NCBI RefSeq assembly: GCF_025195125.1
Contig: NZ_JAMGSL010000016.1
Coordinates: 1-64,000 of the forward strand
Reading direction: 5' to 3'
Length of the DNA: 64,000 bases
DNA from: Streptomyces sp. Je 1-79
GTDB taxonomy: Bacteria; Actinomycetota; Actinomycetes; Streptomycetales; Streptomycetaceae
Under the pieces are notes generated by a model that searched no databases, was not told the origin of the DNA, and was given only the letters and a program-made list of their open reading frames with translations. Of this stretch, positions 51,140-59,631 are shown piece after piece (the first letter of the stretch is position 1; each line of letters starts with the position of its first letter). Made by a program: the position numbers and the translations under genes.

Positions 51140-51501
51140 CGTACGACGCCGACGGCTTCCCTGTCGGTGGCAGGCCCGTGACCTCGTCACGGAAGCGCCG
51201 TGGTGAGAACGCCAACTGAGGCTCCTCGACCGGTGACTTGGCGACGTACCGGCAGGAGAGCGGCGGGCCACCGAGCCGTCGGTGGGGCGCCTTCCTCTCC
51301 CAGCCGATGGCGGGTGCCCGCACGGCGCGGCAGGTCGAAATCGTCGCGGCGTGTCGGGGCGGAACGACGTGGCCGGTGTCGGCCAGTCAGGTGGTTTGCT
51401 CACGTGTCGCGGTGTCGCCTCACGCGCTTTTGAAGATCCGTGACATCTGATGGGCGGCGGCCGATAAGTATGACAATCATCCCGGCTCGAAGGAGTACAG
51501 C

Positions 51502-52221
51502 ATGTTCCTGTCCACTTCCCTCCGTCTGCGCGGCATCCGCACGGGCACCATGGTGGCCGCCGCGGTCGCCGCCGTAGGGGCCACCATGGTCGGCGCGCCG
51601 GCCGCCCACGCCGCTCCTGGGGACAGCGGCGACCTCAACGTCCGCTCGGCCGGCTGGCACTCGCGAGGCGAGGACGGGGTCGAGGTCTGCGCCTTCAAGC
51701 TCGTCGCCACCAACTTCGAGTCGTACCGGGCCGTCCCATGGACGATCACCGCGCAGCCGCCGACCTCTCCCCCCGGCGACACCCTGGCCAGCACGCTGCC
51801 GCTGGTCAACGGCTCGGCGATCAGCGACAGGTACCTGCTCCCGGAGGGCACCTACCAGCTGGTGTGGACGGTCCCGGCGGGCCCGAAGAACAGGACCTTC
51901 AAGGTCGACTGCGCCACCCGCGCCGCGGACCAGGGCCCGAACCGCCCGTCGGGCGAGCGCCCGTCGGCCGAGCGCCCGTCGGCCGACCGCCCGAGCGCCG
52001 CCGCCCCGGCGGAGGAGATCGGTCCCGGCTCGGACAGCCGCCAGCCGGTCGGTGCGGTGCCCGCGGGCGCCGGCGGCGTTCCGGACCTGGAGAACCTCAG
52101 CGCCGCCGAGAGCGAGACGGGCATGGGCACCGCCGCAGCCCTGACCGCCGGTGCGGCCGGGATCGCGGCTCTGGTCATGGTTCGCCGGACCATGCGGCGC
52201 CGTGCCCGCAACGAGGCATAG
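51502..52221 (+). CDS. Secreted surface protein with C-terminal membrane anchor
   Basis: A 239-residue exported protein. The signal peptide (GTMVAAAVAAVGATMVGAPA then AHA) is followed by a ~95-residue beta-rich domain with two cysteines (EVCAFKLV ... KVDCATRA, a likely disulfide), a Pro/Ser/Arg repeat linker (four RPSAxRPS-like units), and a C-terminal helix with an Arg-rich tail (AALTAGAAGIAALVMVRRTM). The tail has the layout of a sortase substrate and a sortase gene follows 55 bases downstream, but no LPxTG or LAxTG motif is seen. GAAGGAG precedes the ATG. Function unknown. Confidence 0.82.
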   Translation: MFLSTSLRLRGIRTGTMVAAAVAAVGATMVGAPAAHAAPGDSGDLNVRSAGWHSRGEDGVEVCAFKLVATNFESYRAVPWTITAQPPTSPPGDTLASTLPLVNGSAISDRYLLPEGTYQLVWTVPAGPKNRTFKVDCATRAADQGPNRPSGERPSAERPSADRPSAAAPAEEIGPGSDSRQPVGAVPAGAGGVPDLENLSAAESETGMGTAAALTAGAAGIAALVMVRRTMRRRARNEA

Positions 52222-52276
52222 CTCGCCACGCCGACGGCCACGTCGGCGGGGACCGAGTCGCGCGTGCCGTCTCACG

Positions 52277-52939
52277 ATGACGCTGTCGGTGACGTTCGCG
52301 CTCCTGACCGGCATCGTGTCCGCTTGCTCGGGCCCGTCCGAGGAAACCGGTCCGTCGGTCGCCGCCGTCCGCGCAGATGATGCTGCGGGCGGCGGCACCC
52401 CGCCGGCGCAACAGGCAAGGACGCAACAGGCCACGCACGCACCCCTGGTGCGTACCACGCACGCCCCTCTGGTGCGCTCGCGGCCGGTCAGGGTAGCCGT
52501 CCCCGCCATCTTCATCGAGGCTCCGATCGAACCTCTCGGCCTCGACAAGGCGGGGCGGCTCGGCGCCCCGCCGCTGAGCAGGCCGATGGCGGTGGGCTGG
52601 CACCGACGCGGCCCGTCCCCCGGAGAAGCGGGCACCGCCGTGCTCGTCGGGCACCGTGACACCAGCACCGGGCCCGCGATCTTCCTCAACCTCAAATCAC
52701 TGCACCGAGGCGACACGGTGAAGGTCACCCGGGCCGACCGGCGTGTCGCGGTCTTCACCGTCGACGAGGTGAAGACGTACACGAAGGACAAGTTCCCCGA
52801 CGACAAGGTGTACGGGGCCACCGGCCGTCCGGAGCTCAGGCTCATGACGTGTGGTGGGCGGTTCGACAAGAAGAGCGGCTATTCGGCCAACGTCGTCGTC
52901 TTCGCCCACCTGACCTCGATGAAGAAGCGCGCAGCCTGA
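52277..52939 (+). CDS. Class E/F-type sortase
   Basis: A 220-residue transpeptidase that attaches proteins to cell-wall precursors. The catalytic His is in GTAVLVGHRDTSTG, the Cys in LRLMTCGGRFD and the strand after it carries SGYSANVVVFAH; the Arg expected two or three residues after the Cys-strand may be RFD. The N-terminus is hydrophobic and ends in VSAC, which fits a lipobox, so it may be a lipoprotein. No strong ribosome site is seen before the ATG. It is probably coupled to the surface protein gene upstream. Confidence 0.85.
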   Translation: MTLSVTFALLTGIVSACSGPSEETGPSVAAVRADDAAGGGTPPAQQARTQQATHAPLVRTTHAPLVRSRPVRVAVPAIFIEAPIEPLGLDKAGRLGAPPLSRPMAVGWHRRGPSPGEAGTAVLVGHRDTSTGPAIFLNLKSLHRGDTVKVTRADRRVAVFTVDEVKTYTKDKFPDDKVYGATGRPELRLMTCGGRFDKKSGYSANVVVFAHLTSMKKRAA

Positions 52940-53023
52940 GCGCCCCCGACGGCCGACTCGCCAGACCGGCCCCCGGTGGCCATGGCCTTCGGCGCGGGCC
53001 GGTCTTCTCGACCGGCCCGCGCC

Positions 53024-55204
53024 TCAGTAGTCGACCCTTCGCAGATCGTCGAGGGCTGCCTTCGCGAGGTCGTGAGAACCCCCACCGGCTCCCGGCCCTG
53101 CCTGGGCGGCGACCGGCAGCAGAATCCCTCGCAGGGCTGCGAGAGAGCGGCGGATCCTGCCCCGGTCCGGGGAAGGCGACGCCACCTCGACGAGGATGGT
53201 GTCGGCGCTCGTGGAGGCGTCCTCGGCGTCTTCAGCGGACAGGCCGAACCGAGGCAGCCGTGCGAGCGTTCGCGCCACTGCTTGCGCCAACTCCTCGAAT
53301 CCGGGGGTAACCTGCTCCACGGTTTCCTGGGTCTGGGTCACATGGTGGTTGTTCCAGGCGATCTGCGTGTCGTTCACGTCGCCGTGGAAGACGGGTGCGT
53401 AGTTGTTGGTCGTACCGCCACCGCTCCTGCCGGAGTTCGCCGCGAAGTCGTCGGCACTGGCGCTGCCCGACATCGCCATGTCTCCACCCTTCGAGGTGAG
53501 GCGGGGGAACGACAAGCCGGTCGTGTCCGGTGAGTCCGATCCGGCGACGAGGTAGCCCTGCTCGCAGAGATACGCGGCCTGTTTCGCGATCTCGGCGAAG
53601 GTGTAGGTGATGCCGGTACGTTGCATCGCGTCGGACCGGACGAAGTCGTCCCAGCCCGGCGGGAACCGGTTCGCCGCGTCCTGCTCGTGCAGCCAGCCGA
53701 TCATCGCACTGCGCAGGGACACCGTCCGAGCAGTGGGATCGATCCGCTTGATGTCCAGCTCACGGGGGCTCAGGCCCGACTCGGCCAGTCGGCGCGACGC
53801 CCGGGCGTAGCCGCTGATGATCGCGGTCTGGACCGCCTCGGGGGTCGAGCGCAGCTCGCAGGGTACCCAGACGGCCTCTCCCTGCGGAGCGGTGATCACT
53901 CGCGCGTACGGTCGGCCCGAGTGGCCCAGGACGAACTCGCCGAGCGGCAGGACGGCCGGCGACCACCAATCGGGTGCGTTGACCGGACCTGGCCCGTCGG
54001 TGAGCTGTGCGTACGACGGCGCGATCGCGTCGGTCGTCCCGAGGATGGGGGCCATGGACGTGTCCATGACGACGATCAGGCAGATCCCGGCCCGGACGCC
54101 GTTCTGGGCGATCTGCCGCAGCAGTTGGGCCGAGGTCTCTCGGAACCCGGCCGGATATCCCGCCACCACCACGACCTGGTGAGCCTCCGGGGCAACCCCG
54201 GGCTGGGCGTTGTAGGCGTCCAGATGCGTGAACTCGTTCTTCAGACAGGTGCGTTCGATGACGGCCATCCGGTCGGCCACACGGAGCAGAGCGGACTCGA
54301 TACCGCCGGGATCGGTCCACACCTGGCCGTCGATGATGAGGGAGTTGCTCTCGGCCAGATGAAGAAACGCCCCGGCGCTCCGGCCGCTGTGGAGCGCGTC
54401 GATCCATGTGATCTTGAGACGGTTCGGCGCGGACTTCGACATCTGGTCGGTGACGACCCCCTGCGCCGCCGCCATCGCCTCCGCATAGGAGAGGCTCGGG
54501 CCGTCCGGCATGAAGACCAGGTTCGTGTCGCACAGGTCGAGCCAGGGGAGGTCGGCCCACGGGCGGTGCGGCAGCACCTTGCGCCGCATGAGCGACCGGG
54601 GGAACGCGCGTTCCCTGGAGGAGTGGGCCGGGTCCGCGGCCAGCCTGTCTCCGATGTAGGTGTCCTGTGGGAACGCGAACGGCGCCAGACAGGAGTCCTC
54701 GCCCGGCCGCATGCGATCGGCGTAGGGCTCGTAACCGTCAAGGGCTGTTCGCGCTTGGCGAGCCAACTCCTCGAACGAGGAGTTGGCGACCCCCAGTGCC
54801 CTCTGCCAGTCCGCGGCCGTCTCGTTGAACGCCCGGTCGATCTCCGGTGGGCGTGTCCCGGAGGAGCCCGATCGTCCCAGACTCCACGTGCCCTCTCTGA
54901 TCCCCTGCTGAATGGCCGTGTTGAGGACCGTCAAGGGCACCTGCGCCGCGCGGAGTGCGGCCGCGGACGACGAGCCCAGGGTCCCTCGGCTCAGATCCGC
55001 GCGGACTGCCGCGTCCACGCCGTTCAGATACGTGAGTCGGTCGTGCGCCTCAGCGATTCGGCGGTGCAGTTCCAGGTTCTGTCCGGCGATAAGTGCGGCA
55101 AGCCCGTGGGGATTCTCCCTGGCCTCATTCACCCATCGCGGGCTGGAACCGTCTCCGGACGCGTCGAATGGCAGGTCGGCATCTCCGGCTTGAGTTCTTG
55201 GCAT
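53024..55204 (-). CDS. FtsK/SpoIIIE-like protein without a P-loop, with GDV-NN linker and C-terminal domain
   Basis: A 726-residue soluble protein. Residues ~30-160 are helical. Residues ~210-390 resemble the first, inactive module of FtsK/SpoIIIE-like conflict proteins: DLPWLDLCDTNLVF, RLKITWIDALHSGRSAGAFL, NSLIIDGQVWTDPGGIESAL, LKNEFTHLDAYNAQPGVAPE, VVVVAGYPAGFRETSAQLLR, NGVRAGICLIVVMD. No Walker A GxxxxGK[ST] occurs anywhere. A linker with NNYAPVFHGDVNDTQIAWNN (~600-620) is a pattern common in actinobacterial effector/conflict proteins, and residues ~630-726 form a further helical domain (PGFEELAQAVARTLARLPRF). An unknown partner gene lies 60 bases upstream. Function unknown. Confidence 0.7.
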   Translation of the reverse strand: MPRTQAGDADLPFDASGDGSSPRWVNEARENPHGLAALIAGQNLELHRRIAEAHDRLTYLNGVDAAVRADLSRGTLGSSSAAALRAAQVPLTVLNTAIQQGIREGTWSLGRSGSSGTRPPEIDRAFNETAADWQRALGVANSSFEELARQARTALDGYEPYADRMRPGEDSCLAPFAFPQDTYIGDRLAADPAHSSRERAFPRSLMRRKVLPHRPWADLPWLDLCDTNLVFMPDGPSLSYAEAMAAAQGVVTDQMSKSAPNRLKITWIDALHSGRSAGAFLHLAESNSLIIDGQVWTDPGGIESALLRVADRMAVIERTCLKNEFTHLDAYNAQPGVAPEAHQVVVVAGYPAGFRETSAQLLRQIAQNGVRAGICLIVVMDTSMAPILGTTDAIAPSYAQLTDGPGPVNAPDWWSPAVLPLGEFVLGHSGRPYARVITAPQGEAVWVPCELRSTPEAVQTAIISGYARASRRLAESGLSPRELDIKRIDPTARTVSLRSAMIGWLHEQDAANRFPPGWDDFVRSDAMQRTGITYTFAEIAKQAAYLCEQGYLVAGSDSPDTTGLSFPRLTSKGGDMAMSGSASADDFAANSGRSGGGTTNNYAPVFHGDVNDTQIAWNNHHVTQTQETVEQVTPGFEELAQAVARTLARLPRFGLSAEDAEDASTSADTILVEVASPSPDRGRIRRSLAALRGILLPVAAQAGPGAGGGSHDLAKAALDDLRRVDY

Positions 55205-55264
55205 CGTGGATTCCTCGGCGCGGCCACTGCTGATGGGTGAGCAATTGCCCTGCGGTCAGCCCAG

Positions 55265-56038
55265 TCAGCCCAGTCGGCCCAGTTCGATATAGAGACCGCA
55301 CACCTCTTGTCGGAGCTCCTCTATCGTCGGGTCGAGCGCCCGCTGTGCCGCGATCGGGGCGAGGTTGCCGATGGATATCCGCTTGGCGTCGAAGTCGCCC
55401 GGGCCGCTCGCCCAGGTCTGGATGTAGGGCCACACGCTGTCGAGGCTGTGCGAGAGGGTGAGCGCTGCCACGCCCTTCAGGGCGATGTCGGTTCGCGCCG
55501 CCAGGCTCTCGTCGAGAATGACGGACGCGGCCGCGTCGGCGACAGCGGTTCCGGCCGAGCCGGCGACGGCCGTCGCCGAGGCCTGGCGGGCAGCCTTCAC
55601 GGCGGCCGTGTCGTAGAAGTTGTCCCTCTCGTAGTTGGCCGCGACGAATCTCTCCGTCTGATCGGGGCCGCTGGACAGGGCCATGATCAGATTGCCTGCC
55701 GACTCCGCTGTCCGGAGGTCACGGATCGGGGGAAGGCCGGCCAGGGCCGAGGCCAACTGCTCGCCGGCGTCCGGTACGAGCAACGACCAGCGGGGCACCC
55801 AGGTCCTCACGAACCAGTCGAGCGCCATACAGGCGCGCAGCCTCTCGTGGTCCGCCGTCGGCGGCGCGCTGTTCACCAACGCAGAGCGTACTTCCGTGAT
55901 CATTTCTTGCGGAAGTACGCTGTTGAGTTCGCGCCCGAGGACATTCATGATCGGCGAAGGAGTTGTCTCCTGAAGCCGCTGGGGCGGTGGTGGTTGGCTC
56001 GGAACGGACCTTGCGTTTCTCTTGCCGAATAACGGCAC
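55265..56038 (-). CDS. Unknown partner of the FtsK-like protein
   Basis: A 257-residue protein of no recognisable family. It has a Pro-rich N-terminus (NARSVPSQPPPPQRLQE), then a mainly helical body with an Ala-rich hydrophobic stretch (ASATAVAGSAGTAVADAAAS) and an ordered C-terminus (LSHSLDSVWPYIQTWASGPG, AQRALDPTIEELRQEVCGLY). The GTG at 56038 has AGGGAG upstream; the ATG at 55948 is an alternative. It precedes the FtsK-like gene by 60 bases on the same strand, so the two are likely one operon and act together. Confidence 0.65.
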   Translation of the reverse strand: MPLFGKRNARSVPSQPPPPQRLQETTPSPIMNVLGRELNSVLPQEMITEVRSALVNSAPPTADHERLRACMALDWFVRTWVPRWSLLVPDAGEQLASALAGLPPIRDLRTAESAGNLIMALSSGPDQTERFVAANYERDNFYDTAAVKAARQASATAVAGSAGTAVADAAASVILDESLAARTDIALKGVAALTLSHSLDSVWPYIQTWASGPGDFDAKRISIGNLAPIAAQRALDPTIEELRQEVCGLYIELGRLG

Positions 56039-56159
56039 TGGCGCTCCCTGTCCTGCCCGGAGTCCGGCGTGGTCTGTCGTTACCTGCAGAGAGCCCGAGC
56101 CTACTCTTGAGGGCGCGACAAACATGCGACTATCGGCAGATTGCTGTCCTGTTCCGCCT

Positions 56160-56644
56160 GACTGAGCTTCTTCGAGTTGGCCACCGATCGGGTGACTGGT
56201 GTACCTACGAGAGCACACCACTCTGGCGAAGATCGCCGCCGGGTTCGGCATCAGCGAGTCCACCGCCCACGCCTACACCCGCGCGATCGTCGACCTGCTT
56301 GCCGAACGAGCACCGGGTCTGCTCTAGACGCTGCGCGAGCACGATCCCGACTTCATGCTGCTCGACGGCACCCTCGCCGAGTGCGACCGGGTCGGCGACG
56401 GCCGGGCCGACTACTCCCGACTTGCGGAAGATCCGCCAGGACTTCAGGCGACACCGCGTTCAACGGGCGCTCGTGCTGCGGCCAGCGCCCGGTTGAGGGT
56501 CTTTTCGGTGGGAGTGAGTTCCTGGAGTGGCTTGCGTTTGATGCCGGTCGTCAGCCACGGTCCGCCACCTTGGTAGGCGAGGGCAGCCCCAACCGCATGA
56601 CGTCAATCGTCAAGGCCATCCTCACGTTGGAGCGGCAGCGCTGA
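56160..56644 (+). mobile_element. Decayed IS5-type transposase gene
   Basis: Plus-strand frames still show AKIAAGFGISESTAHAYTRA, IVDLLAERAPGLL, then an in-frame TAG, then REHDPDFMLLDGTLAECDRV and, after an internal deletion and frame change, SPNRMTSIVKAILTLERQR with a TGA at 56644. These are the helix-turn-helix, the first DDE Asp region (LLDGT) and the C-terminus of IS5-family (IS112/IS1647-like) transposases. About 445 bases remain of an expected ~800. It is not active. Its left edge shares a 32-base stretch with 58075-58106 in inverted orientation. Confidence 0.82.
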
Positions 56645-56717
56645 AGAAACTCAGTGAGCGCTTCGTCTGGCGATAGCCGCCGCATGGAGCGCTCACGCGG
56701 AACCGAAACCCCTGGGG

Positions 56718-57863
56718 TCAGTCCTGATCTTGGGTGTACTGAGCCGCGTACCAACTGGAGTCGATGGCGGGGTTGCGCAGCGCCCCCCAAAATCGGTCGT
56801 CAGGTATCGGTGGCAGTGGCGGATTGCCCAAGTCCGCATGCAGATCCGCACGCCAGTCGAGAGTGAAATGACTCCGGGTCTCCGCGCTCTCGCACACGGA
56901 TCTGTAGGGGGACCCCCAGAGCCCGAGGGCTATCTTCTCCGCGGCCCACCTGCGAGTGACGTCTCGGCCGGTGTCGGCCTGTGCGAGCACCGCGCGGAGT
57001 CGCAAGGCGAGCGGGCCGGTTTGGTCCGGCCGCGGTAGGGCCACACCACGCTCCCACGCGTCCAGGACTGCCTTGACCTCCGGGTAGTTGTTCAGCCCCG
57101 TTTCGACCGCCAGTCTGCGCAACTGCTTCCGCGCGGCCTCAACCACCTGCTCATACGGCAGGATTGCGATCAGTGCACCGAGTTCCTCATGTCCGTCCAG
57201 GTGGCTCACGTGGAGGAGGTCGGTGGGACTGTGGGACAGGTCCAGCTCTGGCAGCTGCGCATCCGGTGCGGGAAGGGGCTCGTCGGCACTGCACTCCGGC
57301 CTGGCAGGCAGAGGCGCCTCCCAGAACAGTCGGCCGTTGAAGGTGACGACACCAGCCTCCTGGCCGCGCTCAAGCGTGTCGGCCAGTTCGGCGAGATACC
57401 CACCCAGCGAGTCGGCCTGCCCGAATCTGGTGCCGGTCTCGTCGAAGAACCGTCCGATCGCACCGAAGGAGTGCCGCTCAGTACGGCAATCCATCAGAAG
57501 ACCGTCCGACGTCACGTCGTAAGAACCGAACTTCACGTAGTCGTGAAGCCAATAGCCCTCGGTCTCCCCGTCGAGGCCCTGGTCGATGCCGCGCACGAAC
57601 CCGGTGTCCCGGAGGATTCCGCTCACTCCGAGCAGCCGGTCGCCCGTACTGAACCGGAAAGCCTCAGGTCCCTCCAGCGCCCCATTGTGCCGGAGGAGTG
57701 AAGCGACCAGGTCCGGAGGAAAGGTGACCCCCAGTTCCTGTTGCGCTGCTGTGATCTCCTCGTCTCCTGCGGGCGGCCGAAGCGTGGCAAGAGTGCGGGG
57801 CGCGTGCTCGCGCAGCCACGCGTCGATGCGAGTCCATGAGTCCTGGACCAGGTCTGATGTCAT
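56718..57863 (-). CDS. SMI1/KNR4 (SUKH) family protein
   Basis: A 381-residue protein with an N-terminal SUKH domain: PPAGDEEITAAQQELGVTFP, PDLVASLLRHNGALEG, FRFSTGDRLLGVSGILRD, then a variable second half (LPYEQVVEAARKQLRRLAVE). SUKH proteins are often immunity proteins of toxin systems, and the neighbouring conflict-like genes fit, but no toxin gene is adjacent. The ATG at 57863 is taken; a start at 57893 is possible. Codon choice is less GC-biased than in neighbours, which hints at transfer. Confidence 0.82.
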   Translation of the reverse strand: MTSDLVQDSWTRIDAWLREHAPRTLATLRPPAGDEEITAAQQELGVTFPPDLVASLLRHNGALEGPEAFRFSTGDRLLGVSGILRDTGFVRGIDQGLDGETEGYWLHDYVKFGSYDVTSDGLLMDCRTERHSFGAIGRFFDETGTRFGQADSLGGYLAELADTLERGQEAGVVTFNGRLFWEAPLPARPECSADEPLPAPDAQLPELDLSHSPTDLLHVSHLDGHEELGALIAILPYEQVVEAARKQLRRLAVETGLNNYPEVKAVLDAWERGVALPRPDQTGPLALRLRAVLAQADTGRDVTRRWAAEKIALGLWGSPYRSVCESAETRSHFTLDWRADLHADLGNPPLPPIPDDRFWGALRNPAIDSSWYAAQYTQDQD

Positions 57864-57944
57864 AGGGCCGACCTTAGAGTCAGCGGCTGACAACAGCTTG
57901 ATCGTCGCTCACCGGCCTTGCCGTCGGCTTGGCGTTCAGGCCGG

Positions 57945-58006
57945 CAAGCTCGAGTGGACGCTTGTCCCGGCTCGCCAAGCTCGAGTGGACCCTTGTCCCG
58001 GCTCAC
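57945..58006. repeat. 31-bp tandem repeat
   Basis: Two copies of a 31-base unit beginning CAAGCTCGAGTGGAC (57945-57975 and 57976-58006, two mismatches) and a third partial copy (CAAGCTGCTGG) lie in the gap between the SUKH and DUF2254 genes. Confidence 0.9.
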
Positions 58007-58074
58007 CAAGCTGCTGGCACCGGACGCTGCAGCCGCCCACTCGACACTGAAGCGCTCAGTCGCGTTCACCCGAT

Positions 58075-58106
58075 CGGTGGCCAACTCGAAGAAGCTCACT
58101 ACTCGG
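58075..58106 (-). repeat. 32-bp inverted copy of the transposase left flank
   Basis: The minus-strand sequence GAGCTTCTTCGAGTTGGCCA continuing to CCGATCGGGTGA matches bases 56163-56194 on the plus strand exactly as far as I can see. It is near the end of the DUF2254 gene and may be a relic of the same element. Confidence 0.7.
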
Positions 58107-59385
58107 GTTTCCGACCGCCGATGCCCTGGTGGTCGGGCTGTCGCGCGATGGCCCGGCGGGCCGGGTCGGTGAACTCCCGCTCGATCGACTCCTCCAGCAG
58201 GCTGATCTCCGCGCGCACCGCTGCGTGTTGAGAAGACGGCAGGGTGTCGAGCAGCCCGTCGAGCATGGCGCGCAGCCGTCGGCAGACCTGCACGGACGAC
58301 GCTCCGTAGTCGCGGATCTCGCAGACGGCGAGCTGAAGGAAGCTCTCCCAGTCGCGCCCCGGGAGCACGAGCCGGGCGCGCTCCTGGCGATCGGCCAGGA
58401 CGTAACGACCGGGGAGCGGCGTACCGCCGACCGTGTGCAGGAAGGACTCGATGTAATTGACCACCTGCACCGCGGTCGTCGGGTCGTTCACCGCCGGGGA
58501 GAGGGCCCTGATGGCGATGTCGACGAGGACCCTCAGGGCGAAGGCGGGGTCCTGTTCGATGGTGCGCTCGGCCCCGAGGGCGACGAGACCGGTCACCCGG
58601 TCCGGGTCCGGTCTCGACCTGCCTCCGTGGACCTCGACGAGGACGGTGCCGGGCGGTGCGAAGTCGCCGATCAGCCGGGTCACGACGAAGACGCAGTCGT
58701 GGCGCGCCGCCTCCGCGACCAGACCGGCCACGTCGAACGCCTGGATGGCTCCGCCGCGTGCGGTACGTACGCGCAGCACCGGACCGTCGGACGGCACGGT
58801 TGCCCCGCCGCGCGGAGCCGCGTCCCGGATCGCCGCGGTCCCGCTCGTGAACACGGCCTCGCCCATACGGGTGACCAGCTCGGCGATGGCCACCGGTCTG
58901 AGACTGTGGGTGAACCGGTTGAGGTAGATGAGCAGGAGCACGAGGCTGACGGCCACCGCCACGCCGGCCAGGGTGACCCCGAGGTCGGGGACGGAGTCGG
59001 TCTCGACACTGCGCAGCAGGGAGAAGGCGAACGCGAACGTCCCGGTGAAGGTCGCCAGCACCGCCTTCTGCAGCCGGTCCCGGTACCACAGGCGCATGTA
59101 GCGAGGGGAGAGGGTTCCCGTCGCCTGCTGCACGACGAGGACGCCGATGGTGACGACGAACCCGAGCAGCGCCACCATCGCCCCCACGATGGCGGAGAGC
59201 ACACCGCTCGCTGTCGTCGCGGAGTAGCGCCAGCCGCTCGGCGGCCAGTCCACGCTGTCGGCGGTGACGGCGAGCTCGGCGAGAAGGGCGCCGAGGACGA
59301 GACCGAACATCGGCACGATCCACAGGCTCGCCTTGACGTATTGCCGCAGCCTGAACCGGGCCGCCCAGGACGTCGGGGCACCCAC
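58099..59385 (-). CDS. DUF2254 membrane protein
   Basis: A 428-residue inner-membrane protein with four hydrophobic helices in the first ~170 residues (SLWIVPMFGLVLGALLAELA, GVLSAIVGAMVALLGFVVTI, VLATFTGTFAFAFSLL, LGVTLAGVAVAVSLVLLLIY) and a soluble C-terminal half with the DUF2254 motifs LVDIAIRALSPAVNDPTTAV and VREFGD-like IRDYGASSVQVCRRL. Function unknown. The GTG at 59385 has AAGGGGG upstream. It is divergent from the GH15 gene. Its last codons overlap the inverted copy of the transposase flank. Confidence 0.88.
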   Translation of the reverse strand: MGAPTSWAARFRLRQYVKASLWIVPMFGLVLGALLAELAVTADSVDWPPSGWRYSATTASGVLSAIVGAMVALLGFVVTIGVLVVQQATGTLSPRYMRLWYRDRLQKAVLATFTGTFAFAFSLLRSVETDSVPDLGVTLAGVAVAVSLVLLLIYLNRFTHSLRPVAIAELVTRMGEAVFTSGTAAIRDAAPRGGATVPSDGPVLRVRTARGGAIQAFDVAGLVAEAARHDCVFVVTRLIGDFAPPGTVLVEVHGGRSRPDPDRVTGLVALGAERTIEQDPAFALRVLVDIAIRALSPAVNDPTTAVQVVNYIESFLHTVGGTPLPGRYVLADRQERARLVLPGRDWESFLQLAVCEIRDYGASSVQVCRRLRAMLDGLLDTLPSSQHAAVRAEISLLEESIEREFTDPARRAIARQPDHQGIGGRKPE

Positions 59386-59631
59386 GTCACGCCCCCTTCA
59401 CCCGGCGGACTCCGGTGCTCATGCACACGAGACAGCGGTCCCTCAGGGGGAGCACTGCCACCTCACGGTAGAGCCGTTCCCGGAGCCGCGCAGCCCGTCG
59501 GTGCCCGGTGCGGCCCGCTCGCCAGGACGGGACGACACCGTCGGCCTAAGCTGGCCAGACGGCGCCGGATCACCTCGGGCGTCGCGTGACGGTGCCCGAT
59601 CGTTGTCTACCGGGGCCGAAAGGGGCTCAAG

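Noticed and set aside
59383..59402. Another 11-spaced pair, GGTGAAG/CGTGACG on the minus strand, at the DUF2254 start
   Set aside because: It overlaps the ribosome site and start codon and matches the consensus poorly, so I did not count it among the direct-repeat boxes.
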